This document shows positions 43,745 to 54,238 of a stretch of DNA of 64,000 bases, one piece after another. The notes under the pieces are model-generated. The model was not told the origin of the DNA and made no database searches. It saw nothing but the letters and a program-made list of their open reading frames with translations. Location: NCBI RefSeq assembly GCF_030813915.1, contig NZ_JAUSUJ010000004.1, forward strand, positions 248,001-312,000, given 5' to 3'. A program made the translations under genes and the position numbers. Positions within the stretch are counted from its first letter, which is position 1. Each line of letters begins with the position of its first letter. Origin of the DNA: Rhodoplanes tepidamans. Its GTDB lineage: Bacteria > Pseudomonadota > Alphaproteobacteria > Rhizobiales > Xanthobacteraceae.

Positions 43745-44527
43745 TCAGGCCGTGTAGAGCCGGCCGGGGTCGAGCTCGCGGATCAGCGCCAGCTCCTCGG
43801 CCTGCGGCGGCGTCGTGACCGAGAGCTCCCGGGCGCGACGCAGCGTGAAGCCGGTGTTGTCCTGCACCTGCTCGAAGGTGACGCCGGGATGCAGCGCCAG
43901 CACCTCCATCTCGCGGGTCTGGGCATCGAAGCCCATCACGGCGAGGTCGGTGACGACGCGCCACATGCCGCCGGTCGGCAGGCCGCGGCGGCGGCGGCTG
44001 TCGTCGCCGTCGAGCCAGCCCGGCGAGGTGACGAAGTCGACCTTCTCCACGAAGCGGCGCTTCTCGTGCTTCATCGCGACGATCATGTCGGTGAGCGACG
44101 AGATGTCGTTGCCGCCGCCGGTGCCGGGCAGGCGGATCGCCGGCTTGTCGGCCGGGCCGATGAACGAGGAGTTGAGGTTGCCGTAGCGGTCGATCTGGGC
44201 GCCGCCCATGAAGCCGACGTCGACATAGCCGCGCTGCAGCAGCAGCAGCACGTCGGTCGACGGCAGCACCATGTTGGCCCGGCGGGTGCAGCGCTGCTCG
44301 TTGGTCGACGGCGGCAGCTCGCCCGGCTTGATGAACGGGCCGATGACGCCGCCCTCGAACAGGATGGTCAGCTTCGGCGCGAAGACGCGCTGCGCCAGCG
44401 TCGCGGCGAGCAGCGGGATGCCGACGCCGGCGAACACGATCTGCCCGTCGGTGAGCAGCCGGCCCGCCATGATGGCGATCAGCTCGGAGGCCGTGTAGAC
44501 CGTGGAGGTCGGGGCGTGCTCAGTCAT
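43745..44527 (-). CDS. CoA-transferase beta subunit (glutaconate CoA-transferase / IpdB type)
   Basis: 260 residues of the family I CoA-transferase fold. The active-site glutamate candidate lies in LTILFEGGVIGP (Glu58), as in GctB, followed by GAQIDRYGNLNSSFIG and LPGTGGGNDISS. Its start overlaps the alpha-subunit stop by eight bases. The family moves CoA between organic acids, and some members (IpdAB) open rings hydrolytically instead; the presence of the acidic residue favours transfer or hydrolysis chemistry at that position. Confidence 0.9.
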   Translation of the reverse strand: MTEHAPTSTVYTASELIAIMAGRLLTDGQIVFAGVGIPLLAATLAQRVFAPKLTILFEGGVIGPFIKPGELPPSTNEQRCTRRANMVLPSTDVLLLLQRGYVDVGFMGGAQIDRYGNLNSSFIGPADKPAIRLPGTGGGNDISSLTDMIVAMKHEKRRFVEKVDFVTSPGWLDGDDSRRRRGLPTGGMWRVVTDLAVMGFDAQTREMEVLALHPGVTFEQVQDNTGFTLRRARELSVTTPPQAEELALIRELDPGRLYTA

Positions 44528-45488
44528 TGTAGATCACCCGGCCGCGGCGGCTCGCCGTCAGCAGCGTCTCGAGTCCCACCTCGGCGAGATAGCCGGCCCA
44601 ATCCTTCGGGCCGTACACCATCTCGTCCAGATACTGCTTCACGCCGCCGATCGGATCCTTCGCGGTCAGCGCGGCGTAGCGGTCGAGCTGGGCGAAGATC
44701 GGCTCGTACTGGCCGTAGCACTCGTGCGGCGCCGAGCCGTACGGCACCTCGACCACCGCCTCGACCGTGAAGAACGGGATGCGGGTGTGGTCCGGGGCGC
44801 GGCGGATCTGGTCGTTGGAGACGATCCGCTCGGTGGTCAGGATCACCTTCTTCGCGGCCATCGCGATGTCGATGTCCATGAACTGCAGGCCGTCGAGCTG
44901 GGCGTTGCCGTAGGCGTCGGCGCGCTGCACGTGGAGGAGCGCCACGTCCGGGTTGAGGGCCGGCACCGCCAGCAGCTCCTCGCCCGTGAACGGGCAGCGC
45001 ATCGGCCTCACCTCGTCGGCCCGGATGCGGCCGACGTCGGAGCCGATCATCGAGCGCACCGGCATGAACGGGATGCCCATGCCGCCGGCCCGGTAGCGCA
45101 GGCCCATCGCCATGTGGCTCCACTCGTCGAACTCGGCCAGCCCCTTCTCCACGTGGTGGCGCATCACCTTGGAGATGCCCCACACGATGCCCTGGCTGAA
45201 CCAGCTCGACACGATCTTCCGGCCGAGACCCGACGCGAAGATCAGGTCGCCCTCGGTCGAGGTGATCGAGCGCGACACCGTCAGGCCGGTCCGGCGGGCC
45301 CGGATCAGCGACCAGATCATCGCCATCGGGGTGCGCGACAGCGTGCAGCCGCCGATCGCCACGTGGTCGCCGTCGGCGACGAGCTGCGCCGCCTCGTCGA
45401 GCGACATCACCTTCTCGCGCAGCCCGCGATCGCGCGCCGCGATCTCGCGGCGCAGCGTCTCGTAGTCCTTCACCAGCGGTCCGCTCAT
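44520..45488 (-). CDS. CoA-transferase alpha subunit (glutaconate CoA-transferase / IpdA type)
   Basis: 322 residues, family I CoA-transferase, with DGDHVAIGGCTLSRTPMA at the N-terminus, and the central HVQRADAYGNAQLDGLQF, common to GctA and IpdA. It overlaps the pxpA stop by four bases upstream and the beta gene downstream, so pxpA, alpha and beta are translated as a unit. Coupling with pxpA is unusual; see findings. Confidence 0.9.
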   Translation of the reverse strand: MSGPLVKDYETLRREIAARDRGLREKVMSLDEAAQLVADGDHVAIGGCTLSRTPMAMIWSLIRARRTGLTVSRSITSTEGDLIFASGLGRKIVSSWFSQGIVWGISKVMRHHVEKGLAEFDEWSHMAMGLRYRAGGMGIPFMPVRSMIGSDVGRIRADEVRPMRCPFTGEELLAVPALNPDVALLHVQRADAYGNAQLDGLQFMDIDIAMAAKKVILTTERIVSNDQIRRAPDHTRIPFFTVEAVVEVPYGSAPHECYGQYEPIFAQLDRYAALTAKDPIGGVKQYLDEMVYGPKDWAGYLAEVGLETLLTASRRGRVIYND

Positions 45489-46267
45489 CGGCCCGGCAGC
45501 TCCATCTCGGTGAGCGGCACGATGGCGACGCCGGCCTGCTCCAGCGCGGCGCGCGCCGTGCGGGCGACCGCGACCGCCGTCGGCTCGTCGCCGTGGACGC
45601 ACAGCGTGTCGACCTCGACCTTCACGACCTTGCCGTTCATCGAGAGGATCTCGCCCTCGGTGACCATGCGCACCGTCTGCTTCGCCGCCGTCTCGGCGTC
45701 CTTGAGCACCGTGCCGGAGAGGGCGCGCGAGGCGAGGTTGCCGTCGTCGTCGTACATGCGGTCGACGAAGCCCTCGCGGGCGAGCGGCAGGCCGAGCGTC
45801 TCGGCGGCGCGCTGCATTTCCGACCCGTAGAGCGCGACGTAGACGATCGACGGGTCGACCGTCTTGATGGCGCGGCCGATCGCCATCGCGTAGTCGGCGT
45901 CCTCGGCCGCCATGTTGTTGAGCGCGCCGTGCGGCTTGAGATGCGTCACCTTCAGGCCGGCATACTGGGCCATCGCCTGCAGGGCGCCGATCTGATAGGC
46001 GACCATGTATTCCAGGTCGACCGGCTTCATGTGGATGCGCCGGCGGCCGAAGCCCCACAGATCGTTGAAGCCCGGGTGGGCGCCGATGCTGACGCCGTTC
46101 TCCTTCGCCATGCCGCACAGGCGGTGCATGGTGTTGGCGTCGCCGGCATGGAAGCCGCAGGCCACGTTGGCCGACTTGATGATGGTCATCAGTTCGGCAT
46201 CGTTGCCGATATTGTAGGCACCCCAGCCTTCCGCGATGTCGGCGTTGAGATTGATCCGCTTCGCCAT
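45485..46267 (-). CDS. pxpA: 5-oxoprolinase subunit A / LamB-YcsF family protein
   Basis: 260 residues matching the LamB/YcsF family over its full length: NADIAEGWGAYNIGNDAELM, ANVACGFHAGDANTM, GAHPGFNDLWGFGRR. In PxpABC it takes part in ATP-driven opening of 5-oxoproline. Here it is separated from pxpB and pxpC by a divergent promoter and coupled to CoA-transferase genes, so it may act on a related lactam or serve the operon substrate. Confidence 0.9.
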   Translation of the reverse strand: MAKRINLNADIAEGWGAYNIGNDAELMTIIKSANVACGFHAGDANTMHRLCGMAKENGVSIGAHPGFNDLWGFGRRRIHMKPVDLEYMVAYQIGALQAMAQYAGLKVTHLKPHGALNNMAAEDADYAMAIGRAIKTVDPSIVYVALYGSEMQRAAETLGLPLAREGFVDRMYDDDGNLASRALSGTVLKDAETAAKQTVRMVTEGEILSMNGKVVKVEVDTLCVHGDEPTAVAVARTARAALEQAGVAIVPLTEMELPGR

Positions 46268-46353
46268 TGCTCCTTCGCCTCTCCGTCGGGGTGCTGCGGC
46301 GCCGTCTTTTCCGGCAGGGCCGGGGGTGGACGACTGGTGCTATTTATAGGACA

Positions 46354-46381
46354 ACCATACAACAGCCGCGTCCCCGTGCAA
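46354..46381 (-). promoter_or_regulatory. Candidate promoter and operator in the pxpA/pxpB divergent region
   Basis: On the minus strand TTGCAC (46376-46381) and TATGGT (46354-46359) are 16 bases apart. Just beyond lies an AT-rich patch with CTATTTATAG (46340-46349) and TAGGACAACCA, which resembles GntR-family operators with one mismatch. The 221-base divergent gap holds no gene. The GntR/UTRA protein encoded downstream of pxpC is the obvious candidate regulator. Confidence 0.35.
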
Positions 46382-46488
46382 CCACCCGGGCTGCCGTTCT
46401 TTCAGGCGATCCGGACGGGCCGATGGCGCGGCGCACGCCGCCGGGTTCGAGCAGCGTCGGCTCGAGGATGGCCGGTTCGAGAGGAGCG

Positions 46489-47253
46489 ATGTCGAGCGAG
46501 CCGCACCCCCGCATCCTGACGAGCGGCGACACCGCCCTGGTGGTGGAGTTCGGCCGCGAGGTCGACCGCAGGGTGAGCGCGCTGGTGCTGGCGCTGACGC
46601 GGCGGCTCGAGGCGGCGGCGCTCGACGGCGTCGTCGAGCTGGTGCCGACCTTCCGCTCGCTGATGGTGCACTACGATCCGCTGGTGCTGGCGCCGTCCGA
46701 TCTCGCCGCGCGGCTCGCCGCGCTGGCGGCCGGGCTCGACGCCGTCGAGGAGCCGGGGCGGCTGTGGCGGCTGCCCGCCTGCTACGATCCCGCCGTCGCC
46801 CCCGACATGGCCGACGTCGCCGCCGCCACCGGCATGACGCCCGCCGAGATCGCCGCCGTCCACAGCGCCGAGACCTATCACGTCTACATGCTGGGCTACC
46901 TGCCGGGCTTTCCCTACATGGGCGACACGCCAGTGCCGTTGCGCCTTCCGAGACGCCGGGATCCGCGTGTGAAGGTGCCGCCGGGCTCGATCGCCATCGC
47001 CACGGCGATGACGGCCGTGTACGCGATCGAGAGCCCGGGCGGGTGGAACCTGATCGGCCGCACCCCGGCGCTGATGTGGGATCTGCGGCGCGACCCGCCC
47101 GCCCTGCTCGCCGCCGGCGACAAGGTGCGGTTCGAGCCGGTGTCGCTCGCCGATTACGAGGCGCTCGCCGCAAGCGCCGCCGCGGGCACGCTGGTGCTGA
47201 CGCCCGAGCCGGCCGCCGCCGCGTCCGCGGCCGTGCCGGAGTCCGTGACATGA
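46489..47253 (+). CDS. pxpB: 5-oxoprolinase subunit B (allophanate hydrolase subunit 1 family)
   Basis: 254 residues. The family signatures HSAETYHVYMLGYLPGFPYMG, RDPRVKVPPGSIAIA and ESPGGWNLIGRTP are intact. Together with PxpC it forms the phosphorylating part of the ATP-dependent 5-oxoprolinase. The ATG is preceded by GAGGAG. The stop overlaps the pxpC start (ATGA). A nonconserved Ala-rich tail closes the protein. Confidence 0.92.
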   Translation: MSSEPHPRILTSGDTALVVEFGREVDRRVSALVLALTRRLEAAALDGVVELVPTFRSLMVHYDPLVLAPSDLAARLAALAAGLDAVEEPGRLWRLPACYDPAVAPDMADVAAATGMTPAEIAAVHSAETYHVYMLGYLPGFPYMGDTPVPLRLPRRRDPRVKVPPGSIAIATAMTAVYAIESPGGWNLIGRTPALMWDLRRDPPALLAAGDKVRFEPVSLADYEALAASAAAGTLVLTPEPAAAASAAVPESVT

Positions 47254-48359
47254 GCGCGGCCGCCACCAACGGCGCCGCCGCACCCGCCGGCTCCGCGCCG
47301 GACGCCGGCGACGCCCCCGCCCTGCGGGTCGTCGCGCCCGGGCCGGCGACGACGCTGCAGGATGCCGGCCGCACCGGCCATCAGCGCTTCGGCATCCCGG
47401 TGTCGGGCGCCATGGACCGCGTCGCGCTCGCCGCCGCCAACCTGCTGGCCGGCAACCCGCCCGAGACGGCAGCGCTGGAGATCGCCTATCTGGGCCCCAC
47501 CCTCGTGGTCGAGGCGGAGAGCGTGCGGGTCGCCTTCGCGGGCGGCAGCGCGACCGTCGAGGTGCTGGACGACACCGGCGAGCCGCCGCGAAAAATCCCG
47601 CCGCTCACCAGCGTGCGGCTGGTGCGCGGCCAGCGGCTGCGCATCGGCGGCCTCGGGGGCAGCGTGGTCGGCTATCTGGCGGTCGCCGGCGGCTTCGCCG
47701 TCGCGCCGTTCCTCGGCAGCCGCGCGACCCTGATGCGGGCCGGGCTGGGCGGCTTCGCCGGCCGCGCCCTGCAGGCCGGCGACCGGCTGCCGCTCGCCGC
47801 CGCCGTCGCCCCGCTGCGCGACGAGACGACGCTGCCCGACACGACGTTTCCCGCACCGCAGCGGGTGCGCGTCGTGCTCGGCCCGCAGGACGATCATTTT
47901 TCGGACGCCGGCGTCGCGACCTTTCTGGGCAGCACATACAAGGTGTCGGCCGCGACCGACCGCATGGGCATGCGGCTCGACGGGCCGGCCATTGCGCATG
48001 CGGACGGCTTCAACATCGTCTCCGACGGCATCGCGCCCGGCGCCGTGCAGGTGCCCGGCAACGGCCTGCCGATCGTGCTGCTCGCCGATCGCCAGACCAC
48101 CGGCGGCTATCCGAAGATCGCAACCGTGATCTCGGCCGACCTGCCGGCCCTCGGCCGGCTCGCGCCCGGCGCCACGCTGACCTTCGAGCGCGTCGATCTC
48201 GACGCCGCCGTGGCGGCGCGCCGCGCCCTCGCGGCCGAGCTCGCCGCGATGGCGGCGCGGCTGGTGCCGGCCGGCGGCGGCGTCGACATCGCGGCGCGCA
48301 TCCTGAGCGAGAACCTGATCGGCGGCGTCGTCGACATGCATGCGGAGCACGCGCCGTGA
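47250..48359 (+). CDS. pxpC: 5-oxoprolinase subunit C (allophanate hydrolase subunit 2 family)
   Basis: 369 residues. Full-length biotin-dependent-carboxylase-like domain: PGPATTLQDAGRTGHQRFGI, SGAMDRVALAAANLL, SDGIAPGAVQVPGNGLPIV and ADRQTTGGYPKIATVI are the conserved blocks. About 25 nonconserved Ala/Gly/Pro residues precede it. Translationally coupled to pxpB, followed by the GntR gene after 37 bases. Confidence 0.93.
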   Translation: MSAAATNGAAAPAGSAPDAGDAPALRVVAPGPATTLQDAGRTGHQRFGIPVSGAMDRVALAAANLLAGNPPETAALEIAYLGPTLVVEAESVRVAFAGGSATVEVLDDTGEPPRKIPPLTSVRLVRGQRLRIGGLGGSVVGYLAVAGGFAVAPFLGSRATLMRAGLGGFAGRALQAGDRLPLAAAVAPLRDETTLPDTTFPAPQRVRVVLGPQDDHFSDAGVATFLGSTYKVSAATDRMGMRLDGPAIAHADGFNIVSDGIAPGAVQVPGNGLPIVLLADRQTTGGYPKIATVISADLPALGRLAPGATLTFERVDLDAAVAARRALAAELAAMAARLVPAGGGVDIAARILSENLIGGVVDMHAEHAP

Positions 48360-48396
48360 CCGACGCCCGTGCCGACGCCATCAGCGGGAGGACGCG

Positions 48397-49287
48397 ATGA
48401 GGACGGCCCGATCCGCCGCGCCGGCGGGGCGCCCCAAGCGCAGCGCCGCCAACGGCGACGCCGACAGCCGCGTGCCGCGCTACCTCCAGGTCGCCGCGGT
48501 GCTGCGCCGCCGGCTACGCGACGGCATCTGGTCGGTCGGCGAGAGGATCGCGACGCTGGAGGAGCTGGAGCGCGAGTTCGGCGTCGCCCGCGTCACGGTG
48601 CGCCAGGCGATCGAGCTCCTGCAGTCGGAGGGGCTGCTGGAGTCGCAGCAGGGCCGCGGCACCTTCGTCACCAACACGGTCGACCACCGCCGCTGGCTGC
48701 AGCTCGCCACCGACTGGGAGAGCCTGATCTCGATGATCCGCGAGAACGTGCCGCATCCGCTGCCGGCGGGTGTCGTGGGCACGCCGCGCATCGCGCCGGG
48801 CGAGGGGCGGCGGGCCGCGGCCTACCGGTTCCTGCGCAGCCTGCAGACCCGCGACGGCGAGCCGTTCGGCTATGCCCGCGTGCATCTCGCCCGCGACGTC
48901 TACCGGCTGGCGCCGAAGCAGTTCGCGGCACGCGCCGCGCTCGTCGTGCTGGCCGAGATGAAGGGAATCGAGATCGCCCGGGCGCACCAGACCTTCACGT
49001 TCGGCTCGGCCGACGTGGAGACGGCGACGCTGCTCGGCATCGGGCTCGCCGCGCCGACCGTCGAGGCCCGCTGCGTCGTCGCCGACGCCGCCGGCACCGT
49101 GATCTATGTCGGCGAGATCACCTACCGGGGCGACTGCGTCAGCCTCGACATCGAGCTGCGCGGCGCCGCCGGCGGCAAGGCGTCTCCGGCGGCGGCGGCG
49201 TCGCCGGCGAAGCCCTCCCGCGCCGAGCGCCCGCCCGCCAGGTCCGCCGCCGCCGCGAAGCGGGCCCCGCCCCGCCGCCGCGGCTGA
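48397..49287 (+). CDS. GntR family regulator with UTRA effector domain
   Basis: 296 residues. The winged helix is at about 27-92 (LRRRLRDGIWSVGERIATL, then VARVTVRQAIELLQSEGLL, then GRGTFV). The C-terminal part (about 115-255) is UTRA-like, with GEPFGYARVHLARDVY and a terminal VYVGEITYRGDCV; HutC and FarR share this layout. The last 45 residues are low-complexity Ala/Lys/Arg. The start has GGGAGGACG upstream. It probably senses a product of the pxp/CoA-transferase pathway; control of the molybdenum hydroxylase or hut genes is also possible. Confidence 0.88.
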   Translation: MRTARSAAPAGRPKRSAANGDADSRVPRYLQVAAVLRRRLRDGIWSVGERIATLEELEREFGVARVTVRQAIELLQSEGLLESQQGRGTFVTNTVDHRRWLQLATDWESLISMIRENVPHPLPAGVVGTPRIAPGEGRRAAAYRFLRSLQTRDGEPFGYARVHLARDVYRLAPKQFAARAALVVLAEMKGIEIARAHQTFTFGSADVETATLLGIGLAAPTVEARCVVADAAGTVIYVGEITYRGDCVSLDIELRGAAGGKASPAAAASPAKPSRAERPPARSAAAAKRAPPRRRG

Positions 49288-49373
49288 GGGGACGTCATGG
49301 CCGCACTCCTCACCCGTCATCCCGGACGGTGCCGACGCGCCGCCCTGCGACCACCGGGAGATTCCGGGAATTC

Positions 49374-49415
49374 CGCTCGTCCCCGCGCAGGCGGGGACGA
49401 GCGGAGTGTGCGGCC
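49374..49415. repeat. Palindromic intergenic repeat, family C, copy 2 (short)
   Basis: Hairpin with arms TCCGCTCGTCCCCGC and GCGGGGACGAGCGGA around CAG, in the 209-base gap between the GntR gene and the molybdenum hydroxylase. Confidence 0.75.
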
Positions 49416-49496
49416 ACCGCGGTGAAAACGTTCTAGGATCGGCTTGTCATATCAACCATGATCGAGGCCTCCCGTGATCAGCAACGGACCAGCGAC

Positions 49497-51842
49497 ATGA
49501 CCGACGCAGGGATCGGGGCGCGGCTGCCGCGCAAGGAGGACGACCGCTACATGCGCGGCCGCGGCCGCTATGTCGGCGACATTCGGCCGGCCGGCCTGCA
49601 GGACGTGGCGTTCCTGCGCAGCCCGCTGGCGCACGCCAAGATCCTGTCGATCCGGGTGCCCGAGCACCTGCGCGACCGCGTCCTCCTCGCCGCCGACCTC
49701 GCCGCGGTACGCGAGATCCGGGCCGACACCACCCTGCCCGGCTTCAAGTCGTCGACCCAGCCGGTGCTGGCCGGCACGCGGGTGCGCCATGTCGGCGAGC
49801 TGATCGCCATGTGCGTCGCGCCGACGCGCGCCGAGGCCGAGGACATCGCGGCCGAGATCGAGGTCGAGTTCGAGGAGCTGCCGGCCGTCACCGACATGCT
49901 GAAGGGCCGCACCCCGGGCGCGCCGCTGCTGCACGAGGCGTGGGGCGACAATCTCTTCCTCGTCTCGCTCACCGACGTGAATTCGGCCGAGCTGAAGCAG
50001 AAGGCCGCGTACAGCGTGGCGCGCGAGCTGCGCACCGCCCGCCAGGCGATGAGCCCGCTGGAGGGCCGCGGCGTCGTCGCCGAGTGGGACGGCCGCGTCG
50101 GCCAGCTGGTGATCCACTCCTCCACCCAGCAGCCGCACATCGTCCGCTCCGGCCTCGCCGAATGCCTCGGGCTCGACGAGGGCGCCATCCGGGTGATCGC
50201 GCCCGACGTCGGCGGCGGCTTCGGCTACAAGGGCATCCTGCTGCCCGAGGAGGTGGCGCTCGCCTTCGGCACCCGCCGCTTCGGCGTGCCGCTGCGCTGG
50301 CTGGAGGACCGCCGCGAGAACCTGATCGCCGGCGCCGACTGCCGCGAGCACCATTACAACCTCACCGCCTATGCGGACGCCGACGGCCGGCTGCTCGGGC
50401 TGGACTGCGAGGCGAGCGTCGATTGCGGCGCCTACTCGGCCTATCCGTTCTCGGCCTGCCTGGAGGGCGGCCAGATCGGCAGCATCCTGCCCGGCCTCTA
50501 CGACTTCTCGCTCTACCGCTGCCGCGTCCACTCGGTCGCCACCAACAAGCCGCCGATCCTGCCCTATCGCGGCGTCGCCCGCACCGGCGCCTGCTTCGCC
50601 CTGGAAGTGACGCTGGATGCGCTCGCGCGAACAATCGGCATCGAGCCGACCGAGCTGCGCTTCCGCAGCCTGGTGCGGCCCGAGCAGATGCCGTTCGACA
50701 ACGTGGCCAAGCGCCACTTCGATTCCGGCGACTATCCGGAGGCGCTGCGCCGCGCCGTCGACGCGCTCGACCTGACGGCGGTGCGGGCGCGCCAGAAGCA
50801 GGGCGAGCCGGACGGCCGCCGCATCGGCATCGGCTTCTCCATGTATGCCGAGCAGGCCGGCCACGGCACCAGCGTCTACTCGGCCTGGGGCATCCCGATG
50901 GTGCCGGGCCACGAGCAGTGCCAGGCGCGGTTCACGCCGGACGGCGGGCTCGAGCTGCGCATCGGCGCGCACAGCCACGGCCAGGGCCTGGAGACGACGC
51001 TGTCGCAGGTGGCGCATTCGATCCTCGGCGTGCCGCACGACAGGATCAGGCTGATCCACGGCGACACCGCGCTGACCCCCTACTCGACCGGCACCTGGGG
51101 CTCGCGCTGCATGATCATGTCGGGCGGCGCGGTGGCCGAGGCCTGCGACGCGCTCGCCCTGCGGCTGAAGAAGATCGGCGCCGCGCTGCTGCAGGCCGAC
51201 CCCGCCGCGGTGCGGCTCGAGGCCGGCGAGGTGGTCGGCCCGGGCGGCCGGATGAGCGTCGCCGAGATCGCCCGCACCTGGTATCGGCGGCCGCAGGACC
51301 TGCCGCGCGACGTCGATCCGGGCGGGCTCGAGGTGACGGCCGGCTACAAGGCGCTGCGCGACACCGGCACGTTCAGCTACGCGGCGCACGGCGCCGTGGT
51401 GGCGGTCGATCCGGAGACCGGCGAGACCGAGATCCTCGACTACGTCATCGTCGAGGATGGCGGCGTGCTGGTGAACCCGATGATCGTCGACGGCCAGATC
51501 ATCGGCGGCACGGCGCAGGGCATCGGCACCGCCTTCTACGAGGAGATGCCCTATGACGAGCGCGGCCAGCCGCTCGCCTCGACGCTGTCCGACTATCTGC
51601 TCCCCGGCCCGACCGAGATGCCGGACCTGAAGATCCTGCACATGGAGACGCCGTCGCCCTACACGCGCTTCGGCCAGAAGGGCATCGGCGAGGGCGGCGC
51701 CATCGCGCCGCCCGCCGCGCTCACCAATGCCGTCAACGACGCGCTGAAGGAGTGGGGCGTCGAGCTCCTGATGTCCCCCGTCACGCCGCGCCGCATCGTC
51801 GAGGCGATCGCGGCGGCCCAGCACCGCGAGGCCGCGGAATGA
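49497..51842 (+). CDS. Molybdenum hydroxylase large subunit (xanthine dehydrogenase / CoxL form II type)
   Basis: 781 residues binding the molybdopterin cytosine dinucleotide cofactor. Blocks include GGGFGYKGILLPEE, the active-site loop PYRGVARTGACF (residues 356-367) that fits the form II AYRGAGR type and lacks the AYxCSFR of true CO dehydrogenase, GQGLETTLSQVAHSI for cofactor binding, and the catalytic glutamate in KGIGEGGAI (about Glu732). Substrate is probably an aldehyde or N-heterocycle. The start at 49497 gives the usual MTDAGIGARLPRKEDD; an ATG at 49458 is also in frame. Medium and small subunit genes follow. Confidence 0.92.
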   Translation: MTDAGIGARLPRKEDDRYMRGRGRYVGDIRPAGLQDVAFLRSPLAHAKILSIRVPEHLRDRVLLAADLAAVREIRADTTLPGFKSSTQPVLAGTRVRHVGELIAMCVAPTRAEAEDIAAEIEVEFEELPAVTDMLKGRTPGAPLLHEAWGDNLFLVSLTDVNSAELKQKAAYSVARELRTARQAMSPLEGRGVVAEWDGRVGQLVIHSSTQQPHIVRSGLAECLGLDEGAIRVIAPDVGGGFGYKGILLPEEVALAFGTRRFGVPLRWLEDRRENLIAGADCREHHYNLTAYADADGRLLGLDCEASVDCGAYSAYPFSACLEGGQIGSILPGLYDFSLYRCRVHSVATNKPPILPYRGVARTGACFALEVTLDALARTIGIEPTELRFRSLVRPEQMPFDNVAKRHFDSGDYPEALRRAVDALDLTAVRARQKQGEPDGRRIGIGFSMYAEQAGHGTSVYSAWGIPMVPGHEQCQARFTPDGGLELRIGAHSHGQGLETTLSQVAHSILGVPHDRIRLIHGDTALTPYSTGTWGSRCMIMSGGAVAEACDALALRLKKIGAALLQADPAAVRLEAGEVVGPGGRMSVAEIARTWYRRPQDLPRDVDPGGLEVTAGYKALRDTGTFSYAAHGAVVAVDPETGETEILDYVIVEDGGVLVNPMIVDGQIIGGTAQGIGTAFYEEMPYDERGQPLASTLSDYLLPGPTEMPDLKILHMETPSPYTRFGQKGIGEGGAIAPPAALTNAVNDALKEWGVELLMSPVTPRRIVEAIAAAQHREAAE

Positions 51843-51851
51843 GCCCTCCGA

Positions 51852-51958
51852 GTCATTCCGGGGCGCACCGGAGGTGCGAACCCGGACTCCAGCAACAGGC
51901 TCCGACGTCTTGGTTGGATTCCGGGTCCGCGCGCTGGCGCGCACGTCCCGGAATGACC
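51852..51958. repeat. Palindromic intergenic repeat, family A, copy 3, inside the hydroxylase operon
   Basis: Begins GTCATTCCGGGGCGCACC and ends CCCGGAATGACC, two hairpins. It fills most of the 139 bases between the large and medium subunit genes. Confidence 0.85.
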
Positions 51959-51981
51959 AGCCCTGATCAGGCGGATTTCGC

Positions 51982-52805
51982 ATGAAAGCTGCTGCATTCG
52001 ACTATGTCCGTCCGGCGAGCGTCGCCGAGGCCTGCGCGCTGCTCGCCGAGGATGCCGACTCGAAGGTGATGGCCGGCGGCCAGTCGCTCGGGCCCATGCT
52101 GAACCTGCGGCTCGCGCGGCCCGCCCGGCTGATCGACATCACCCGCATCCCCGAGCTGGGGCGCGTCGAGGAGAGCGCCGACGCCGTGACGCTCGGCGCG
52201 GTGGTGACGCACGCCGCGATCGAGGACCGGCGCGTCGCCGACCCGACGCACGGGTTCCTGTCACGGGTCGCCCGCGGCATCGCCTATCGGGCGGTGCGGT
52301 CGCGCGGCACCATCGGCGGCAGCCTCGCCCATGCCGACCCGGCCGCCGACTGGGTCTCCTCGCTGACGGCGCTGGGCGCCGAGGTCCTGATCACGCGCGC
52401 GGACGGCACGCAGCGACGCCTGCCGGTCGAGGACTTCATCCAGGGCGCGCTGGCGAGCGCGCTGGAGCCCGGCGAGATTCTCGACGGCGTGCGCATCCCG
52501 CGCTTCTCGGCCGAGGCGCGCTTCGGCTTCGAGAAGATCTGCCGGAAGACCGGCGAGTTCGCCGAGGCCATGGGGGTCGCGGTGCACGATCCCGCACGCG
52601 GCGTCTGCCGCATCGTCGCCGGCGCCGCCGGCGGCCGGCCGGTCGTCATCGAGGCGAGCCGCGGCGCCGGCGCCCGCCTGCTCGAGCGCTTCGCCGATGC
52701 GGCGGCCGTGCACGACATGCTGACCGAGGCCGGCCTCGCCGGCGACGCTTACCGGATGCGCCTGCACGTCGCCGCCGTGCGCCGCGCCGTCGAGGAGATC
52801 CGCCG

Positions 52806-52809
<4 letters not shown>
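51982..52809 (+). CDS. Molybdenum hydroxylase FAD-binding medium subunit (CoxM type)
   Basis: 275 residues of the FAD_binding_5/CO_deh_flav_C family. The FAD signatures AGGQSLGPMLNLRLARP and TIGGSLAHADPAADW are intact. It passes electrons from the iron-sulfur subunit to the acceptor. Its stop overlaps the start of the small subunit gene (ATGA at 52806-52809). Confidence 0.93.
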
Positions 52810-54077
<1,268 letters not shown>

Positions 54078-54090
54078 TCACGATCTCCGG

Positions 54091-54117
54091 TCACCTCTAC
54101 CCTGCGGGGAGAGGTGA
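54091..54117. repeat. Perfect hairpin, family D, between convergent genes
   Basis: Arms TCACCTCT and AGAGGTGA enclose ACCCTGCGGGG. Lies between the fused small subunit gene and the convergent citryl-CoA-lyase-like gene; no T-tract, but could end transcription from both sides. Confidence 0.6.
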
Positions 54118-54144
54118 TACGGCATCCGGCTGATTCAGTCGGTG

Positions 54145-54185
54145 GTCATTCCGGGGCGGCGCGAAGCGCCGAACCCGGAATGACG
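54145..54185. repeat. Palindromic intergenic repeat, family A, copy 4 (half element)
   Basis: One hairpin of the family, GTCATTCCGGGGCGG with the complement CGAACCCGGAATGAC; the second hairpin is missing. Confidence 0.8.
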
Positions 54186-54238
54186 GCGAACTGATCACCC
54201 GGAACAGTATGACGTTCGCGGCAGCCCTCGAGCCCCCC

